Assembly: GCF_019655855.1 (NCBI RefSeq)
Contig: NZ_BPFX01000043.1
Coordinates: 1-55,488 of the forward strand
Source: Pseudomonas paralcaligenes
GTDB lineage: Bacteria > Pseudomonadota > Gammaproteobacteria > Pseudomonadales > Pseudomonadaceae
Direction of reading: 5' to 3'
Length of the DNA stretch: 55,488 bases
This document shows positions 35,759 to 45,117 of the stretch, in pieces. Positions within the stretch are counted from its first letter, which is position 1. Each line of letters begins with the position of its first letter. Position numbers and translations under genes: made by a program. The notes below the pieces were generated by a model. The model ran no database searches, had not been told where the DNA came from, and saw nothing but the letters and a program-made list of their open reading frames with translations.

Positions 35759-38191
35759 ATGACCATGAAGTCCTCGCGCCCCCGCCGGGCGCCAGTTGCC
35801 CTCGCCCTCCAGCTGGCCTGCGCCAGCTTCGCCTGTGTCCTGCCCGCCATGCCGGCGATGGCCCAGGACGTCGCCAACCGCCACTACGACATCCCCGCCG
35901 GCCCGCTGGGCACCACCCTCAACCGTTTCGCCCAGCAGGCAGGCGTCGCCCTGGTGTTCCAGGAGCAGAACGTCGGCGGCCTCGGCAGCCAGGGACTGCA
36001 GGGCAGCTACGGCATCGACGAGGGCTTTGCCCGCCTGCTGCAAGGCAGCGGCTTCATGGCCCAGCGCAGCGGCAGCGGCTACGTGCTGCGCGCCGTACCG
36101 CAAGGCGACAGTTCGCTGGAACTGGCCCCGACCAGCGTGACCGGACGGGTGCTGGGCGCGACCACCGAAGGCAGCGGCGCCTATACCACCGGTGCGACGG
36201 CGACCGCCACCAAGCTGCCGCTGTCCATCCGCGAAACCCCGCAATCGGTCAGCGTGATCACCAACCAGCGCATCCGCGACCAGGACATGAACAGCCTCGA
36301 AGACGTGCTGGCCGAGGCGCCGGGCGTTCTCTACAAGAAGAAGAGCACCTCCTCCGACGAGGAAGTCGGCATCTTCTCCCGCGGCATGAAGATCGAGACC
36401 TTCCAGGTCGACGGCATCCCGACCATCTTCGAGCCATCGATGAGCAGCCAGTCCAACGACCTAGCGGTCTACGACCGGGTCGAGATCGTGCGCGGTGCCA
36501 CCGGCCTGCTCAGTGGCACCGGCAACCCGTCGGCCACCATCAACATGGTGCGCAAGCGCCCGACCCGCGAAGTCCAGGCGTCGATCCAGGGCACCGTCGG
36601 CTCCTGGGACAACTACCGCACCGAGTTCGACGTGGCCGGCCCGCTGAGCGAAACCGGCAACGTGCGTGGCCGCCTGGTGGGCGCCTACCAGACCGCCAAC
36701 TCGTTCATCGATCGCCTCAGCACCGAGCGCCAGGTCGCCTACGGGGTCATCGAGGCGGACCTGAGCGGACGCGACACCATCAGCCTCGGCATCGACTACC
36801 AGGTGCGCAACTGCGACGCCTGCGCCTACTTCGGTTTCCCGGCGTTCTACAGCAACGGCGAGCGCACCGACTTCAAGCGCTCGTTCAACTCGGCGGCGGA
36901 CTGGAGCTATGCGGACCGCCAGCGCACCTCGATCTTCGCCACCTACGAACACCGCTTCGACAACGACTGGCTGGCCAAGGTGGCCTACACCAACATGCGC
37001 GACGACAACGACGTCGAGTACGGCTGGTTCAGCAGCTACGGCTACCCCGACCCGCAGACCGGCGCGGGCAGCGGCCTGTTCATGGCCAAATGGCCGAGCA
37101 GGCCGGAGCAGAACTCGGTCGATGCCTATGCCACCGGCCCGTTCAGCCTGTTCGGTCGCGAACACGAACTGGTGGTGGGCGTCAGCGCCAACAAGTACCG
37201 CAGCAACACCGGGGCCTATCCGCTGTGGTACGACTACAGCGGCAGCGGCTGGGACCCGGCGATTCCCAACGTCCACGACTGGCACGGCGACATCGAGTAC
37301 GCCCAGCGCCAGTACGCCGGCTACACCTCGGCCCGCTTCAGGCCGACCGACGATCTCTCGCTGCTCCTCGGCGCGCGGGTCAGCTACTACAAGGTCGAGC
37401 AGTCGCAGATCTACTACGGCGACCCGACCGACTACGCACCCGGTGACGGCAAGAAACAGGAGAACGGCGAGATCACGCCCTACGCCGGACTGGTCTACGA
37501 CCTGGATCGGCACCACTCGGTCTATGCCAGCTACACCAGCATCTTCAAGCCGCAATCGAGCAAGACCCCGGAAGGCGCCTTCCTCGATCCGACCGAGGGC
37601 GACAGCTATGAAGTCGGGGCCAAGGGCGAGTACTACGACGGCCGCCTCAACGTCAGCGGCGCGCTGTTCGAGTCCAAGGTCGGCAACTACCCGGTCGGCA
37701 CCGGCTTCTACTTCGACAATGGCGAGGAAGCGGTACGGGCCGCCGATCTCAAGGTGCGCGGCGTGGAACTGGAGGTCGCCGGCGAACTGCTCCCCGGCTG
37801 GCAGATGCAGGCCGGCTACAGCCACGTGAACACCTATTACCCGCAGGGTGTGGACGTCAACGTCGGCTTCCCGCGCAACAGCGTCAAGCTGTTCACCACC
37901 TACAACCTGCAGGGCGAACTGAACCGCCTGACCCTCGGTGGCGGTGTGCGCTGGGAGAGTGAAACCAGCTACGGCAACACCGAGGTCATCCCCGGCACCA
38001 CGCTGGAAGCCACGCAGGGTAGCTATGCCATCGTCGACCTGCTGGCGCGCTACCGCTTCGACGAGCACTTCACCGGCACGCTCAACGTCAACAACCTGTT
38101 CGACAAGGAGTACTACGCCAGTACCAGCGTCTACAGCGACCTGTATGGCGAGCCGCGCAGCCTGAGTGCCACCCTGCGCTGGGAATACTGA
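35759..38191 (+). CDS. TonB-dependent siderophore receptor with N-terminal signalling domain
   Basis: This is an 810-residue outer-membrane receptor. A basic signal peptide (cleavage AMA-QDVAN) is followed by an STN signalling domain (YDIPAGPLGTTLNRFAQQAGVALVFQEQ...LLQGSGF). The plug (LPLSIRETPQSVSVITNQRI...VEIVRGATGLLSGTGNPSATINMVRKRP) and a 22-strand barrel ending in LRWEY come next. The type resembles FpvA/FhuE hydroxamate-siderophore receptors, but the ligand is not determined. A CDAC pair suggests a disulfide in an external loop. The start at 35759 follows AGGAAG. It completes a sigma/anti-sigma/receptor cassette, so its expression is probably self-induced by its substrate. Confidence 0.92.
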   Translation: MTMKSSRPRRAPVALALQLACASFACVLPAMPAMAQDVANRHYDIPAGPLGTTLNRFAQQAGVALVFQEQNVGGLGSQGLQGSYGIDEGFARLLQGSGFMAQRSGSGYVLRAVPQGDSSLELAPTSVTGRVLGATTEGSGAYTTGATATATKLPLSIRETPQSVSVITNQRIRDQDMNSLEDVLAEAPGVLYKKKSTSSDEEVGIFSRGMKIETFQVDGIPTIFEPSMSSQSNDLAVYDRVEIVRGATGLLSGTGNPSATINMVRKRPTREVQASIQGTVGSWDNYRTEFDVAGPLSETGNVRGRLVGAYQTANSFIDRLSTERQVAYGVIEADLSGRDTISLGIDYQVRNCDACAYFGFPAFYSNGERTDFKRSFNSAADWSYADRQRTSIFATYEHRFDNDWLAKVAYTNMRDDNDVEYGWFSSYGYPDPQTGAGSGLFMAKWPSRPEQNSVDAYATGPFSLFGREHELVVGVSANKYRSNTGAYPLWYDYSGSGWDPAIPNVHDWHGDIEYAQRQYAGYTSARFRPTDDLSLLLGARVSYYKVEQSQIYYGDPTDYAPGDGKKQENGEITPYAGLVYDLDRHHSVYASYTSIFKPQSSKTPEGAFLDPTEGDSYEVGAKGEYYDGRLNVSGALFESKVGNYPVGTGFYFDNGEEAVRAADLKVRGVELEVAGELLPGWQMQAGYSHVNTYYPQGVDVNVGFPRNSVKLFTTYNLQGELNRLTLGGGVRWESETSYGNTEVIPGTTLEATQGSYAIVDLLARYRFDEHFTGTLNVNNLFDKEYYASTSVYSDLYGEPRSLSATLRWEY

Positions 38192-38317
38192 GGTCGCAGG
38201 GTGGACGGGAACAGCGGGGTGCGGTGCGCCGTCTCGAAACAGCCGGAGATCGGCTTCCGTACCTGAGCGGAGCCGGAGGAATACACGGAGAGGGTGTGGA
38301 CGCGGCGTGCGCCCGCC

Positions 38318-38848
38318 TCAGTCGTCCAGCCGGGGGAAGCGACTGGCGATCTCGTCGCCGGTGACCTGGGCCGGATTGTCGAACAGGCGGATCACCACAA
38401 GGTGCGGGAACTCGCCCATGTCGAACCAGTGGCGGGTACCGGCCGGCACCGAGATCAGGTCGTTCTTCTCGCACAGCACGGCGTACACGTAGTCGTCGAT
38501 GTGCAGGGTGAACAGGCCGCGCCCGGCGACGAAGAAGCGCGCCTCGCCCTCGCCATGGTGCTCGTCGAGGAACCTGGCGCGCAGCTCGTCCTTCTGCGGG
38601 TGGTCCTTGTTCAGGCTGATCACCTCGACGGTGGCGTAGCCGCGCTCGCTCATCAGCCTGTCGATCTGTGGGCGGCAGGCGGTGACCACTTCCTCCTGGC
38701 TGGCGCCCGGCCGGACCGGCGCGCCGACCTGCCAGCGCTCGAAGCGCACGCCGACCTCGGCGAGCGTCGCGGCGATGTCCTCGACATGGGTCAGCACCTT
38801 GTTCGGCACCTCGGGGCTGGACTGGTGGTAGACGGTCAGGCTGCTCAT
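38318..38848 (-). CDS. mtnD: Acireductone dioxygenase-like cupin, altered metal motif
   Basis: This 176-residue protein is clearly related to acireductone dioxygenase of methionine salvage (YATVEVISLNKDHP, FFVAGRGLFTLHIDDYVYAVLCEKNDLISVPAGTRHWFDMG). The canonical metal site E-H-x-H-x3-E is shortened to E96-H97-H98-G-E-G-E102; one residue between the histidines is missing, while the distal His140 is kept. The stretch after LFDNP also appears about four residues shorter than usual. In P. aeruginosa mtnD lies in an mtnB-mtnD-mtnC cluster beside the MFS gene; here mtnB and mtnC are absent. It may be a diverged or decaying copy. The start at 38848 follows GGAG. Confidence 0.85.
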   Translation of the reverse strand: MSSLTVYHQSSPEVPNKVLTHVEDIAATLAEVGVRFERWQVGAPVRPGASQEEVVTACRPQIDRLMSERGYATVEVISLNKDHPQKDELRARFLDEHHGEGEARFFVAGRGLFTLHIDDYVYAVLCEKNDLISVPAGTRHWFDMGEFPHLVVIRLFDNPAQVTGDEIASRFPRLDD

Positions 38849-38887
38849 GGTCGATCTCCTACCCAATCGGGCTCTCATGTTCCGTGG

Positions 38888-38904
38888 GGTGCGCCATGCG
38901 CACC
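38888..38904. repeat. GGTGCGCC hairpin repeat
   Basis: GGTGCGC-CAT-GCGCACC is a short perfect hairpin in the gap between the MFS gene and mtnD. It resembles the element after acnA at 7469-7485. Confidence 0.45.
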
Positions 38905-38979
38905 GTGCTGGCACCCAGCGTTACAAGGCACGCACCTGGCGCCTGGCCCCGACGAACTGTCGGGCCAGTCGCTCGCGAC

Positions 38980-40134
38980 TCATGCCCGCCGCTCGTGCAG
39001 ACGGACGGCAATGATAAGAGCCGCGGCCAGCGCCACCAAGCTGGCGATGGCGAAGGTCCAGGCCGGGCCGAGGTCGGCCCAGCTGTAGCCGGCGTACAAC
39101 GCGCCGAGGGCGCCGCCGGTGCCGGCCAGGGCGGCGTACAGGGCCTGGCCCTGGCCCTGCTGGTTGGGCCCGAAGCTGCGCTGGACGAAATGGATGGCGG
39201 CGGCGTGGAAGCTGCCGAAGGTGGCGGCGTGCAGCAGTTGGGCGAGCAGCAGCACGGCCAGGTGCTCGGCCAGGGTGCCCAGCAGCAGCCAGCGCAGCGC
39301 CGCCAGCAGGAAACTGGCCGCCAGCACCTGGCGCACCGAGAAACGGGTCAGGATGCGCGCCATGAACAGGAACAGGACGATCTCCGCCACCACGCCCAGC
39401 GCCCACATCTGGCCGATGAAGCCGCGCTCGTAGCCCAGGTGTTCGAGGTGCAGGGTGAGGAAGGTGTAGTACGGGCCGTGGGACAGCTGCATCAGGCACA
39501 CGCAGAGGAAGAACGCCGGCACGCCCGGGCGCAGCAGCTGGGCGAGGAAACCGCCCTCGCCGCCCTGCCCGGCCCGCGCCTGCGGCACGGCGTTGGGGAC
39601 CCACAGGGTGCCGACCAGGATGCCGGCGAGGATCAGCGCCACCATGGCCGGGAACAGCCCCGGGCTGAAGCGCTGGAACAGCTCGCCCAGGCCGATCACG
39701 GCGACGATGAAACCGATCGAGCCCCACAGACGGATCTGCGAGTAGCGCGCCGTCTGCTCCTGCAGGTGGGCCAGGGTGATCACCTCGAACTGCGGCAGCA
39801 CCGCGTGCCAGAAGAAGGCGTGCAGCGCCATCACCAGGGCCAGCCAGGCGTAGCCCTGGTCGACGAAGATCAGGCAGAAGCTGAGCAGCGTGCACAAGGC
39901 GCCGAAGCGCACGATGCGCAGGCGCTGGCCGCTGCGGTCGCCGAGCCAGCCCCACAGGTTGGGCGCCAGGCAGCGCATCAGCATGGGAATCGCCACCAGC
40001 TCGCCGATCCGCGCCGGCGAGAAGCCCAGGTGCTGGAAATACAGCGGCAGGAAGGGCGCGGTGGCGCCCAGCATGGCGAAGTAGAAGAAGTAGAACGCGG
40101 ACAGCCGCCAGTACGGCAGCGGCTGGTCGGTCAC
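38980..40134 (-). CDS. MFS transporter (MFS_1-like, HcaT/YcaD type)
   Basis: This 384-residue, 12-helix inner-membrane transporter belongs to the nucleoside/phenylpropionate-permease-like branch of the major facilitator superfamily ([47 protein letters not shown]). The substrate is unknown. The start is a GTG that overlaps the TGA of aroC by 4 bases (GTGA), so it depends on aroC translation. The same aroC-MFS order occurs in P. aeruginosa. Confidence 0.85.
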   Translation of the reverse strand: MTDQPLPYWRLSAFYFFYFAMLGATAPFLPLYFQHLGFSPARIGELVAIPMLMRCLAPNLWGWLGDRSGQRLRIVRFGALCTLLSFCLIFVDQGYAWLALVMALHAFFWHAVLPQFEVITLAHLQEQTARYSQIRLWGSIGFIVAVIGLGELFQRFSPGLFPAMVALILAGILVGTLWVPNAVPQARAGQGGEGGFLAQLLRPGVPAFFLCVCLMQLSHGPYYTFLTLHLEHLGYERGFIGQMWALGVVAEIVLFLFMARILTRFSVRQVLAASFLLAALRWLLLGTLAEHLAVLLLAQLLHAATFGSFHAAAIHFVQRSFGPNQQGQGQALYAALAGTGGALGALYAGYSWADLGPAWTFAIASLVALAAALIIAVRLHERRA

Positions 40135-41222
40135 AGCTGCGGCAGTACCGGGGTGTCGACGCGCACGCCGGCGTTCTGCGCGCGGTGGCGCAGCAGGTGG
40201 TCGAGCAGCACGATGGCCAGCATCGCCTCGGCGATCGGCGTGGCGCGGATGCCGACGCAGGGGTCATGGCGGCCCTTGGTGATCACCTCCACCGGATTGC
40301 CGTCGACGTCGATGGAACGGCCCGGGGTGGTGATGCTGGAGGTCGGCTTGAGCGCCAGGTGGGCGACGATCGGCTGGCCGCTGGAGATGCCGCCGAGGAT
40401 GCCGCCGGCGTTGTTGCTCAGGAAGCCGTCCGGGGTCAGCTCGTCGCGGTGCTCGGTGCCGCGCTGGGCGACGCTGGCGAAGCCGGCGCCGATTTCCACG
40501 CCCTTGACCGCGTTGATGCTCATCAGCGCGTGGGCCAGGTCGGCGTCCAGGCGGTCGAAGATCGGCTCGCCCAGGCCGGGCATCACGCCCTCGGCGACCA
40601 CGGTGATCCTGGCGCCCACCGAGTCCTGGTCGCGGCGCAGCTGGTCCATGTAGGCCTCCAGCTCGGGCACCTTGTCCGGATCGGGGCTGAAGAAGGCGTT
40701 CTGCTCGACGCTGTCCCAGGTCTTGAACGGAATCTCGATCGGGCCGAGCTGGCTCATGTAGCCGCGCACCTGGATGCCCAGGCCGGCCAGCACCTTCTTG
40801 GCGATGGCGCCGGCGGCGACGCGCATGGCGGTCTCGCGCGCCGAGCTGCGGCCGCCTCCACGGTAGTCGCGGATGCCGTACTTGTGGTGGTAGGTGTAGT
40901 CGGCGTGGGCCGGGCGGAACAGGTCCTTGATCGCCGAGTAGTCCTTGGACTTCTGGTCGGTGTTGCGGATCAGCAGGCCGATCGGGCAGCCGGTGGTCCT
41001 GCCCTCGAACACCCCGGAGAGGATTTCCACCTCGTCCGCTTCCTGGCGCTGGGTGGTGTGGCGGCTGGTGCCCGGCTTGCGGCGGTCGAGGTCGCGCTGC
41101 AGATCTTCCAGGGACAATTCGATGCCCGGCGGGCAACCGTCGACGATGGCGACCAGGGCCGGGCCATGGCTCTCGCCGGCGGTGGTGACGGTGAACAGCT
41201 TGCCGTAGGTGTTGCCGGACAT
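40131..41222 (-). CDS. aroC: Chorismate synthase
   Basis: AroC converts EPSP to chorismate, the last shikimate-pathway step, using reduced FMN. The 363 residues match the family. Signature segments are [18 protein letters not shown] near the N-terminus, [30 protein letters not shown], and the C-terminal [28 protein letters not shown] precedes the ATG. It is the first gene of a two-gene unit with the overlapping MFS gene. Confidence 0.97.
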   Translation of the reverse strand: MSGNTYGKLFTVTTAGESHGPALVAIVDGCPPGIELSLEDLQRDLDRRKPGTSRHTTQRQEADEVEILSGVFEGRTTGCPIGLLIRNTDQKSKDYSAIKDLFRPAHADYTYHHKYGIRDYRGGGRSSARETAMRVAAGAIAKKVLAGLGIQVRGYMSQLGPIEIPFKTWDSVEQNAFFSPDPDKVPELEAYMDQLRRDQDSVGARITVVAEGVMPGLGEPIFDRLDADLAHALMSINAVKGVEIGAGFASVAQRGTEHRDELTPDGFLSNNAGGILGGISSGQPIVAHLALKPTSSITTPGRSIDVDGNPVEVITKGRHDPCVGIRATPIAEAMLAIVLLDHLLRHRAQNAGVRVDTPVLPQL

Positions 41223-41334
41223 GCAGGGCGCTCCGCGAAATCTGCCGCTAACAAAGGTCGGCGAGTATACCCCCGGCGCCCGGCCAGTTCACCTGCGCCG
41301 GGTAAATGGGGCTGGGCGCCTATACGGAGATTCC

Positions 41335-41413
41335 GTCATTCCCGCGCAGGCGGGAATCCATAGGCTGTCCCTGGCAGCGTGCATCTGGGTCCCCGCCTGC
41401 GCGGGGACGACGG
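41335..41413. repeat. Inverted repeat, TCATTCCCGCGnAGGCGGGAA type
   Basis: GTCATTCCCGCGCAGGCGGG (41335 on) and a facing partner TCCCCGCCTGCGCGGGGACG (to 41413) lie between aroC and the next gene. Each half is itself palindromic. This is the widespread 'CATTCCCGCG' repeat seen in many Proteobacteria. The rest of the 41223-41531 gap shows nothing beyond presumed promoters. Confidence 0.75.
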
Positions 41414-41531
41414 GCATTGGCGCAGAATCGCGGCCCCATCCCATCCGATTACTCTGGCAAATGACCCAAGCGGACTGCAGTTGCCGGCAAAGTTGCCGAT
41501 AATGGCTTTACGTGCACAGAAGGACGCCGTG

Positions 41532-42317
41532 ATGACCGATACCGACGCCCAGCCGACCGAAGAACAGGCCGAGCAGGCTCCGCCGCCACCCCATCCCTGG
41601 GAGGGGCTGGAAGCGGAGCATTTCCAGCTGCTGCGCCTGGCGCCGCTGCCGGCGGACCGCAATACCGGGCTGCGCCCCCTGCGCTTCGTCCGCCTCGGCC
41701 GTGCCGAGCGCCAGGGCAGCGAGCAGAGCCTGCTGCGCCTGTCGGTGGACATACCGGGCCAGCGCCTGCGCCGCGAACAGAACCTGCTGGAAGTGTGGGC
41801 CGACCATCGCACCCGCGAGGTGCGCTTCGGCGCCGACAAGGGCCTGCTGGTCGAACCTCTCAACCGCGGCCTGGGTCGCTTCCTGCTGGCCCAGGGCATC
41901 GCCTGGGCGCGCCAGCGCTGGGGTAGCTACACGGTCGAGGGTGGCGTGCTGCCGAACAAGGACGTGCTCAACGAGGACGCCCGCCTGCGCCGCGACCACT
42001 TCCTGCGCATCCAGGGCTTCGAGGTGACCTACCAGGACCTGGCCCAGGTCAAGGCGACCTATGGCGCCAGCCGGGTGAGCGTGCTCAACCCGGAGTGGAA
42101 CCGGGAGAAGGTGCAGGTCATCGACCTGCTGGACTGCGCCGCCATGCTGCAGCAGGCCGACCAGAACCTGCACGAGCAGGAGGTGAAGATCAGCAAGCTG
42201 GAGCGCCGCATCGACGCCTTCAAGCGCGAGGACAGCGGCCTGCGCTTCACCATTGCCTGCCTGGTGGCGCTGGCGCTGTTCCAGGCGGGGCTGCTGATCT
42301 GGATCGCCACCCGGTAG
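41532..42317 (+). CDS. Conserved coiled-coil, C-terminally anchored protein of unknown function
   Basis: This 261-residue protein has no recognised domain. It has an acidic, proline-rich start (EEQAEQAPPPPHPW) and a central folded region (LLRLAPLPADRNTGLRPLRFVRLGRAERQG...LDYLD-like strands). A coiled coil at about 203-230 (MLQQADQNLHEQEVKISKLERRIDAFKRE) leads to a single C-terminal membrane helix (FTIACLVALALFQAGLLIWI). It is therefore tail-anchored facing the cytoplasm. A homologue sits in the same place beside aroC/prmB in P. aeruginosa (recalled as PA1679). The start at 41532 follows AAGGA. Confidence 0.75.
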   Translation: MTDTDAQPTEEQAEQAPPPPHPWEGLEAEHFQLLRLAPLPADRNTGLRPLRFVRLGRAERQGSEQSLLRLSVDIPGQRLRREQNLLEVWADHRTREVRFGADKGLLVEPLNRGLGRFLLAQGIAWARQRWGSYTVEGGVLPNKDVLNEDARLRRDHFLRIQGFEVTYQDLAQVKATYGASRVSVLNPEWNREKVQVIDLLDCAAMLQQADQNLHEQEVKISKLERRIDAFKREDSGLRFTIACLVALALFQAGLLIWIATR

Positions 42318-42353
42318 CACGCACTGCCAGTGCGCGCGGCGCACCCTACGGCT

Positions 42354-43268
42354 TCAGCTCCCGAGGCGGGAACGGAACAGCTTCTGGTACTCGCGGCACT
42401 GGGCGGCGGCCAGCAGGAACACGCCATGGCCGCCCTGCTCGAACTCCAGCCAGGTGAAGTCCACCTCCGGATACAGCGCCTCGACATGCACCTGGCTGTT
42501 GCCGACCTCGACGATCAGCACACCCTGCTCCGTGAGGTGATCGGCGGCTTCGGCCAGCATGCGCCGCACCAGGTCCAGGCCATCGTCGCCGCAGGCCAGC
42601 CCCATCTCCGGCTCGTGATGGTATTCGGCCGGCATGTCGGCGAAATCCTCGGCGTCCACATAGGGCGGGTTGGACACGATCAGGTCGAAGCGCTGCTTCG
42701 GCAGGCCATCGAAGCCATCGCCCTGAACGGTGTAGACCCGTTCCTCCAGGCCATGCCGCTCGATATTGTGGCCGGCCACTTCCAGCGCCTCGAAGGACAG
42801 ATCGCCCAGCGCCACCTCCGCCTCGGGGAAGGCATAGGCACAGGCGATGCCGATGCAGCCGGAGCCTGTGCACAGGTCGAGGATGCGCATGGGCTTCGCC
42901 GGCAGCCAGGGCTCGAAGCGTCGGTCGATCAGCTCGGCGATGGGCGAACGCGGCACCAGCACGCGCTCGTCGACGATGAACGGCAGGCCGCAGAACCAGG
43001 CCTCGCCCAGCAGGTAGGCGGTCGGCACGCGCTCCTCGACACGCCGGCGGATCAGCGCCAGCAGGTGCTGCTGCTCGTCCTCTTCCAGGCGGCAGTCCAG
43101 ATAGCCCTCGGCCATCTCGAACGGCAGGTGCAGGGCGCCCAGCACCAGTTGCCGGGCATCGTCCCAGGCATTGTCGGTGCCGTGGCCGAAGAACAGGTCG
43201 GCTTCATGGAAACGGCTGACGGCCCAGCGGATATGGTCGCGCACGGTGCGCAGGCGGGATGGGGACAC
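42354..43268 (-). CDS. prmB: Ribosomal protein L3 N5-glutamine methyltransferase PrmB
   Basis: PrmB methylates a glutamine of ribosomal protein L3 (Gln150 in E. coli). The 304 residues include the N-terminal helical domain ([16 protein letters not shown]) and a SAM-binding methyltransferase domain with [14 protein letters not shown]. The amide-methylating signature is [11 protein letters not shown]. Translation starts at a GTG (43268) with GAGG upstream, and the next residues match the P. aeruginosa protein. It is divergent from the hydrolase gene. Confidence 0.95.
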   Translation of the reverse strand: MSPSRLRTVRDHIRWAVSRFHEADLFFGHGTDNAWDDARQLVLGALHLPFEMAEGYLDCRLEEDEQQHLLALIRRRVEERVPTAYLLGEAWFCGLPFIVDERVLVPRSPIAELIDRRFEPWLPAKPMRILDLCTGSGCIGIACAYAFPEAEVALGDLSFEALEVAGHNIERHGLEERVYTVQGDGFDGLPKQRFDLIVSNPPYVDAEDFADMPAEYHHEPEMGLACGDDGLDLVRRMLAEAADHLTEQGVLIVEVGNSQVHVEALYPEVDFTWLEFEQGGHGVFLLAAAQCREYQKLFRSRLGS

Positions 43269-43441
43269 GGTTCGTACCTCGGAAAACGATGCGCGATTCT
43301 AGCAGGACAACGCGCAATGGCTCGCCCGGTGGCGGTTTCGGGCCAGCGCGCCCGGCGAACTCGGCCCGCCGACGCACAAAAGGTTCACAGATCGGGCCAG
43401 CGAGCAGAGAATAGACGCATCGCCGCCAAAGGAGCCCTCCC

Positions 43442-44035
43442 ATGTCCGATCCGAAAACCCTGTTCCAACTGCTCGGACGCGGTTATGCCCCGGCCACTCT
43501 CGGCAAGGCCACCCTGCTGATCATCGACGCCCAGGAAGAGTACCGTAGCGGCGCCCTGCAGTTGCCGGACATCGAGCCGGCGATCGCGGAAATCTCCACC
43601 CTGCTCAACGCCGCCCGCAGCCTCGGCGCGCCGGTCATGCACGTGCGACACCTGGGCATTCCCGGCGGCCTGCTCGACCCGCAGGGCCCGCGCGGCCACT
43701 TCATCGACGGCCTCGCGCCGCTGCCCGGCGAACAGGTGGTGGAGAAACGTCTGCCCAACGCCTTCGCCGGCACCGAGCTGCACGAGCACCTACAACAACT
43801 GGGGCACCTGGACCTGATCATCTGTGGCTTCATGACCCATTCCAGCGTGAGCACCACCGTGCGCGCGGCCAAGGACTATGGTTACCGCTGCACGCTGGTG
43901 GATGCCGCCTGCGCCACTCGCGACCTGCCCTACGACGGCGAACTGATCCCGGCCCGCGCCCTGCACCGCATGACGCTGGCGGCCCTGGCCGACAACTACG
44001 CGATGGTCGTGCCGCAGGTGCGCGCCCTGATCTGA
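43442..44035 (+). CDS. Isochorismatase-like cysteine-hydrolase-fold protein with Cys replaced by Ser
   Basis: This 197-residue protein has the isochorismatase/cysteine hydrolase fold. It has Asp29 in LLIIDAQEEY, Lys102 in VEKRLPNAF, and the active-site loop GFMTHSSVSTTVRAAKDYGY. In amidohydrolases of this family that loop reads GxxTHxCV with a catalytic cysteine; here the position is Ser135. Isochorismatases proper also lack the cysteine, so the protein may hydrolyse a vinyl ether or be a diverged enzyme. GGAG precedes the ATG. The position between prmB and the small membrane gene is conserved in P. aeruginosa, as recalled. Confidence 0.85.
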   Translation: MSDPKTLFQLLGRGYAPATLGKATLLIIDAQEEYRSGALQLPDIEPAIAEISTLLNAARSLGAPVMHVRHLGIPGGLLDPQGPRGHFIDGLAPLPGEQVVEKRLPNAFAGTELHEHLQQLGHLDLIICGFMTHSSVSTTVRAAKDYGYRCTLVDAACATRDLPYDGELIPARALHRMTLAALADNYAMVVPQVRALI

Positions 44036-44101
44036 CCACCCCTCAGGAACCCGGGCCGACAGCGCCGGTCATAGCGCCGATAGTCAGGAGGAAGAATCGG
44101 G

Positions 44102-44431
44102 ATGAAGTTGTCGGAAGATGGTTTCGATGCACGCCGCTTGCGGCCTCGCGGCTCCGGCGGTTGGCGCTGGCGCTGCCTCGGTGCGCTTGCGGCCCTGTGC
44201 GCGGCGCTGGGGGTGATGCTCGGCATGGCCGGGGCGGCCACCCTGCTGGGGCGCCCGACGGCCCTCGGCCCGTTGAACGACAGTATGGGCGCGGCCTTCA
44301 TGCTGTTGCTGTTCGGCCTGTTCCTGCTGTGGGGCGGGGTCAGCGTCTGGCGGCGATGCCGGCGCCGCCTGCGTCGGCGCCATGGCGACGAGCTCAGCCT
44401 GTCGCCGCATCTGCTGAAAAAGCACGACTGA
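44102..44431 (+). CDS. Small two-helix membrane protein of unknown function
   Basis: This 109-residue protein has two hydrophobic helices (about 24-47, CLGALAALCAALGVMLGMAGAATLL, and 62-82, MGAAFMLLLFGLFLLWGGVSVW). A very basic patch (RRCRRRLRRR) lies just after the second helix, predicting both termini in the cytoplasm. No domain is recognised. A strong GGAGGAAG site precedes the ATG. smr follows 35 bp later. Confidence 0.7.
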   Translation: MKLSEDGFDARRLRPRGSGGWRWRCLGALAALCAALGVMLGMAGAATLLGRPTALGPLNDSMGAAFMLLLFGLFLLWGGVSVWRRCRRRLRRRHGDELSLSPHLLKKHD

Positions 44432-44466
44432 AGCCGGTAAACTGGTCTCTTCCGTGGAGGCCATTC

Positions 44467-45027
44467 ATGCAAGACGACGATTTTTCCCTCTTCCAGTCCG
44501 CCGTGCGCGGGGTCAAGCCGATCAGCCATGATCGAGCCGACACCGGTAAGCCCAAGGCCGACCGCCAGCGCCTCCAGACCCTGCGCCAGGCGGCGACGGT
44601 CAAGACCGACGAGACCCGGGTGGATGGCCTGTCCGATCAGTTCGTTATCGACGTGGGTGCCGAGGACGAACTCTTCTGGACCCGCGACGGCGTGCAGGAC
44701 GGCCAGATGCGCAAGCTCAAGGCCGGCCAGGTCGCCTTCGAAGGCAGCCTGGACCTGCACGGCATGAACGTCGAGAAGGCCCGCGAGACGCTGTGGAGCT
44801 TCTTCGCCGAAGCCGCCCGCATGGAAGTGCGCTGCGTGCGCGTCACCCACGGCAAGGCGGTGCGTACCGACGGCAAGCGACCGATGATCAAGAGCCACGT
44901 CAACACCTGGCTGCGCCAGCACCCGCAGGTGCTGGGCTTCACCTCCTGCCTGCCCAGGCACGGTGGAACCGGCGCCGTGTATGTGCTCCTCAAGCGCACC
45001 ATGCTGGAAGGACGTGACGAGTTCTAG
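44467..45027 (+). CDS. Smr-domain protein (SmrA/YdaL-like)
   Basis: This 186-residue protein is a likely RNA- or DNA-acting nuclease of the Smr family. The N-terminal half is variable and polar. The Smr domain covers about 95-180, with the LDLHGM motif (SLDLHGMNVEKARETLW), VRVTHGKAV in place of the common HGKG, and a closing GGTGAVYVLLKR strand. Bacterial stand-alone Smr proteins have reported endonuclease activity; the target is unknown. GGAGG precedes the ATG, and a strong terminator lies 15 bases after the stop. Confidence 0.88.
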   Translation: MQDDDFSLFQSAVRGVKPISHDRADTGKPKADRQRLQTLRQAATVKTDETRVDGLSDQFVIDVGAEDELFWTRDGVQDGQMRKLKAGQVAFEGSLDLHGMNVEKARETLWSFFAEAARMEVRCVRVTHGKAVRTDGKRPMIKSHVNTWLRQHPQVLGFTSCLPRHGGTGAVYVLLKRTMLEGRDEF

Positions 45028-45042
45028 GTGAATGCGGTGCAC

Positions 45043-45077
45043 AAAAAAGCCGGCCACGAAGGCCGGCTTTTCTTTTT
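45043..45077. terminator. Bidirectional intrinsic terminator
   Basis: The stem AAGCCGGCC-ACGAA-GGCCGGCTT is flanked by TTTTCTTTTT on the plus strand and by six Ts on the minus strand. It can therefore end both smr transcription and the opposing tRNA-Leu transcript. Confidence 0.88.
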
Positions 45078-45117
45078 CTGTTCGACGCCCGGCCAGGAAG
45101 GCCATGACGCCGGAGAT

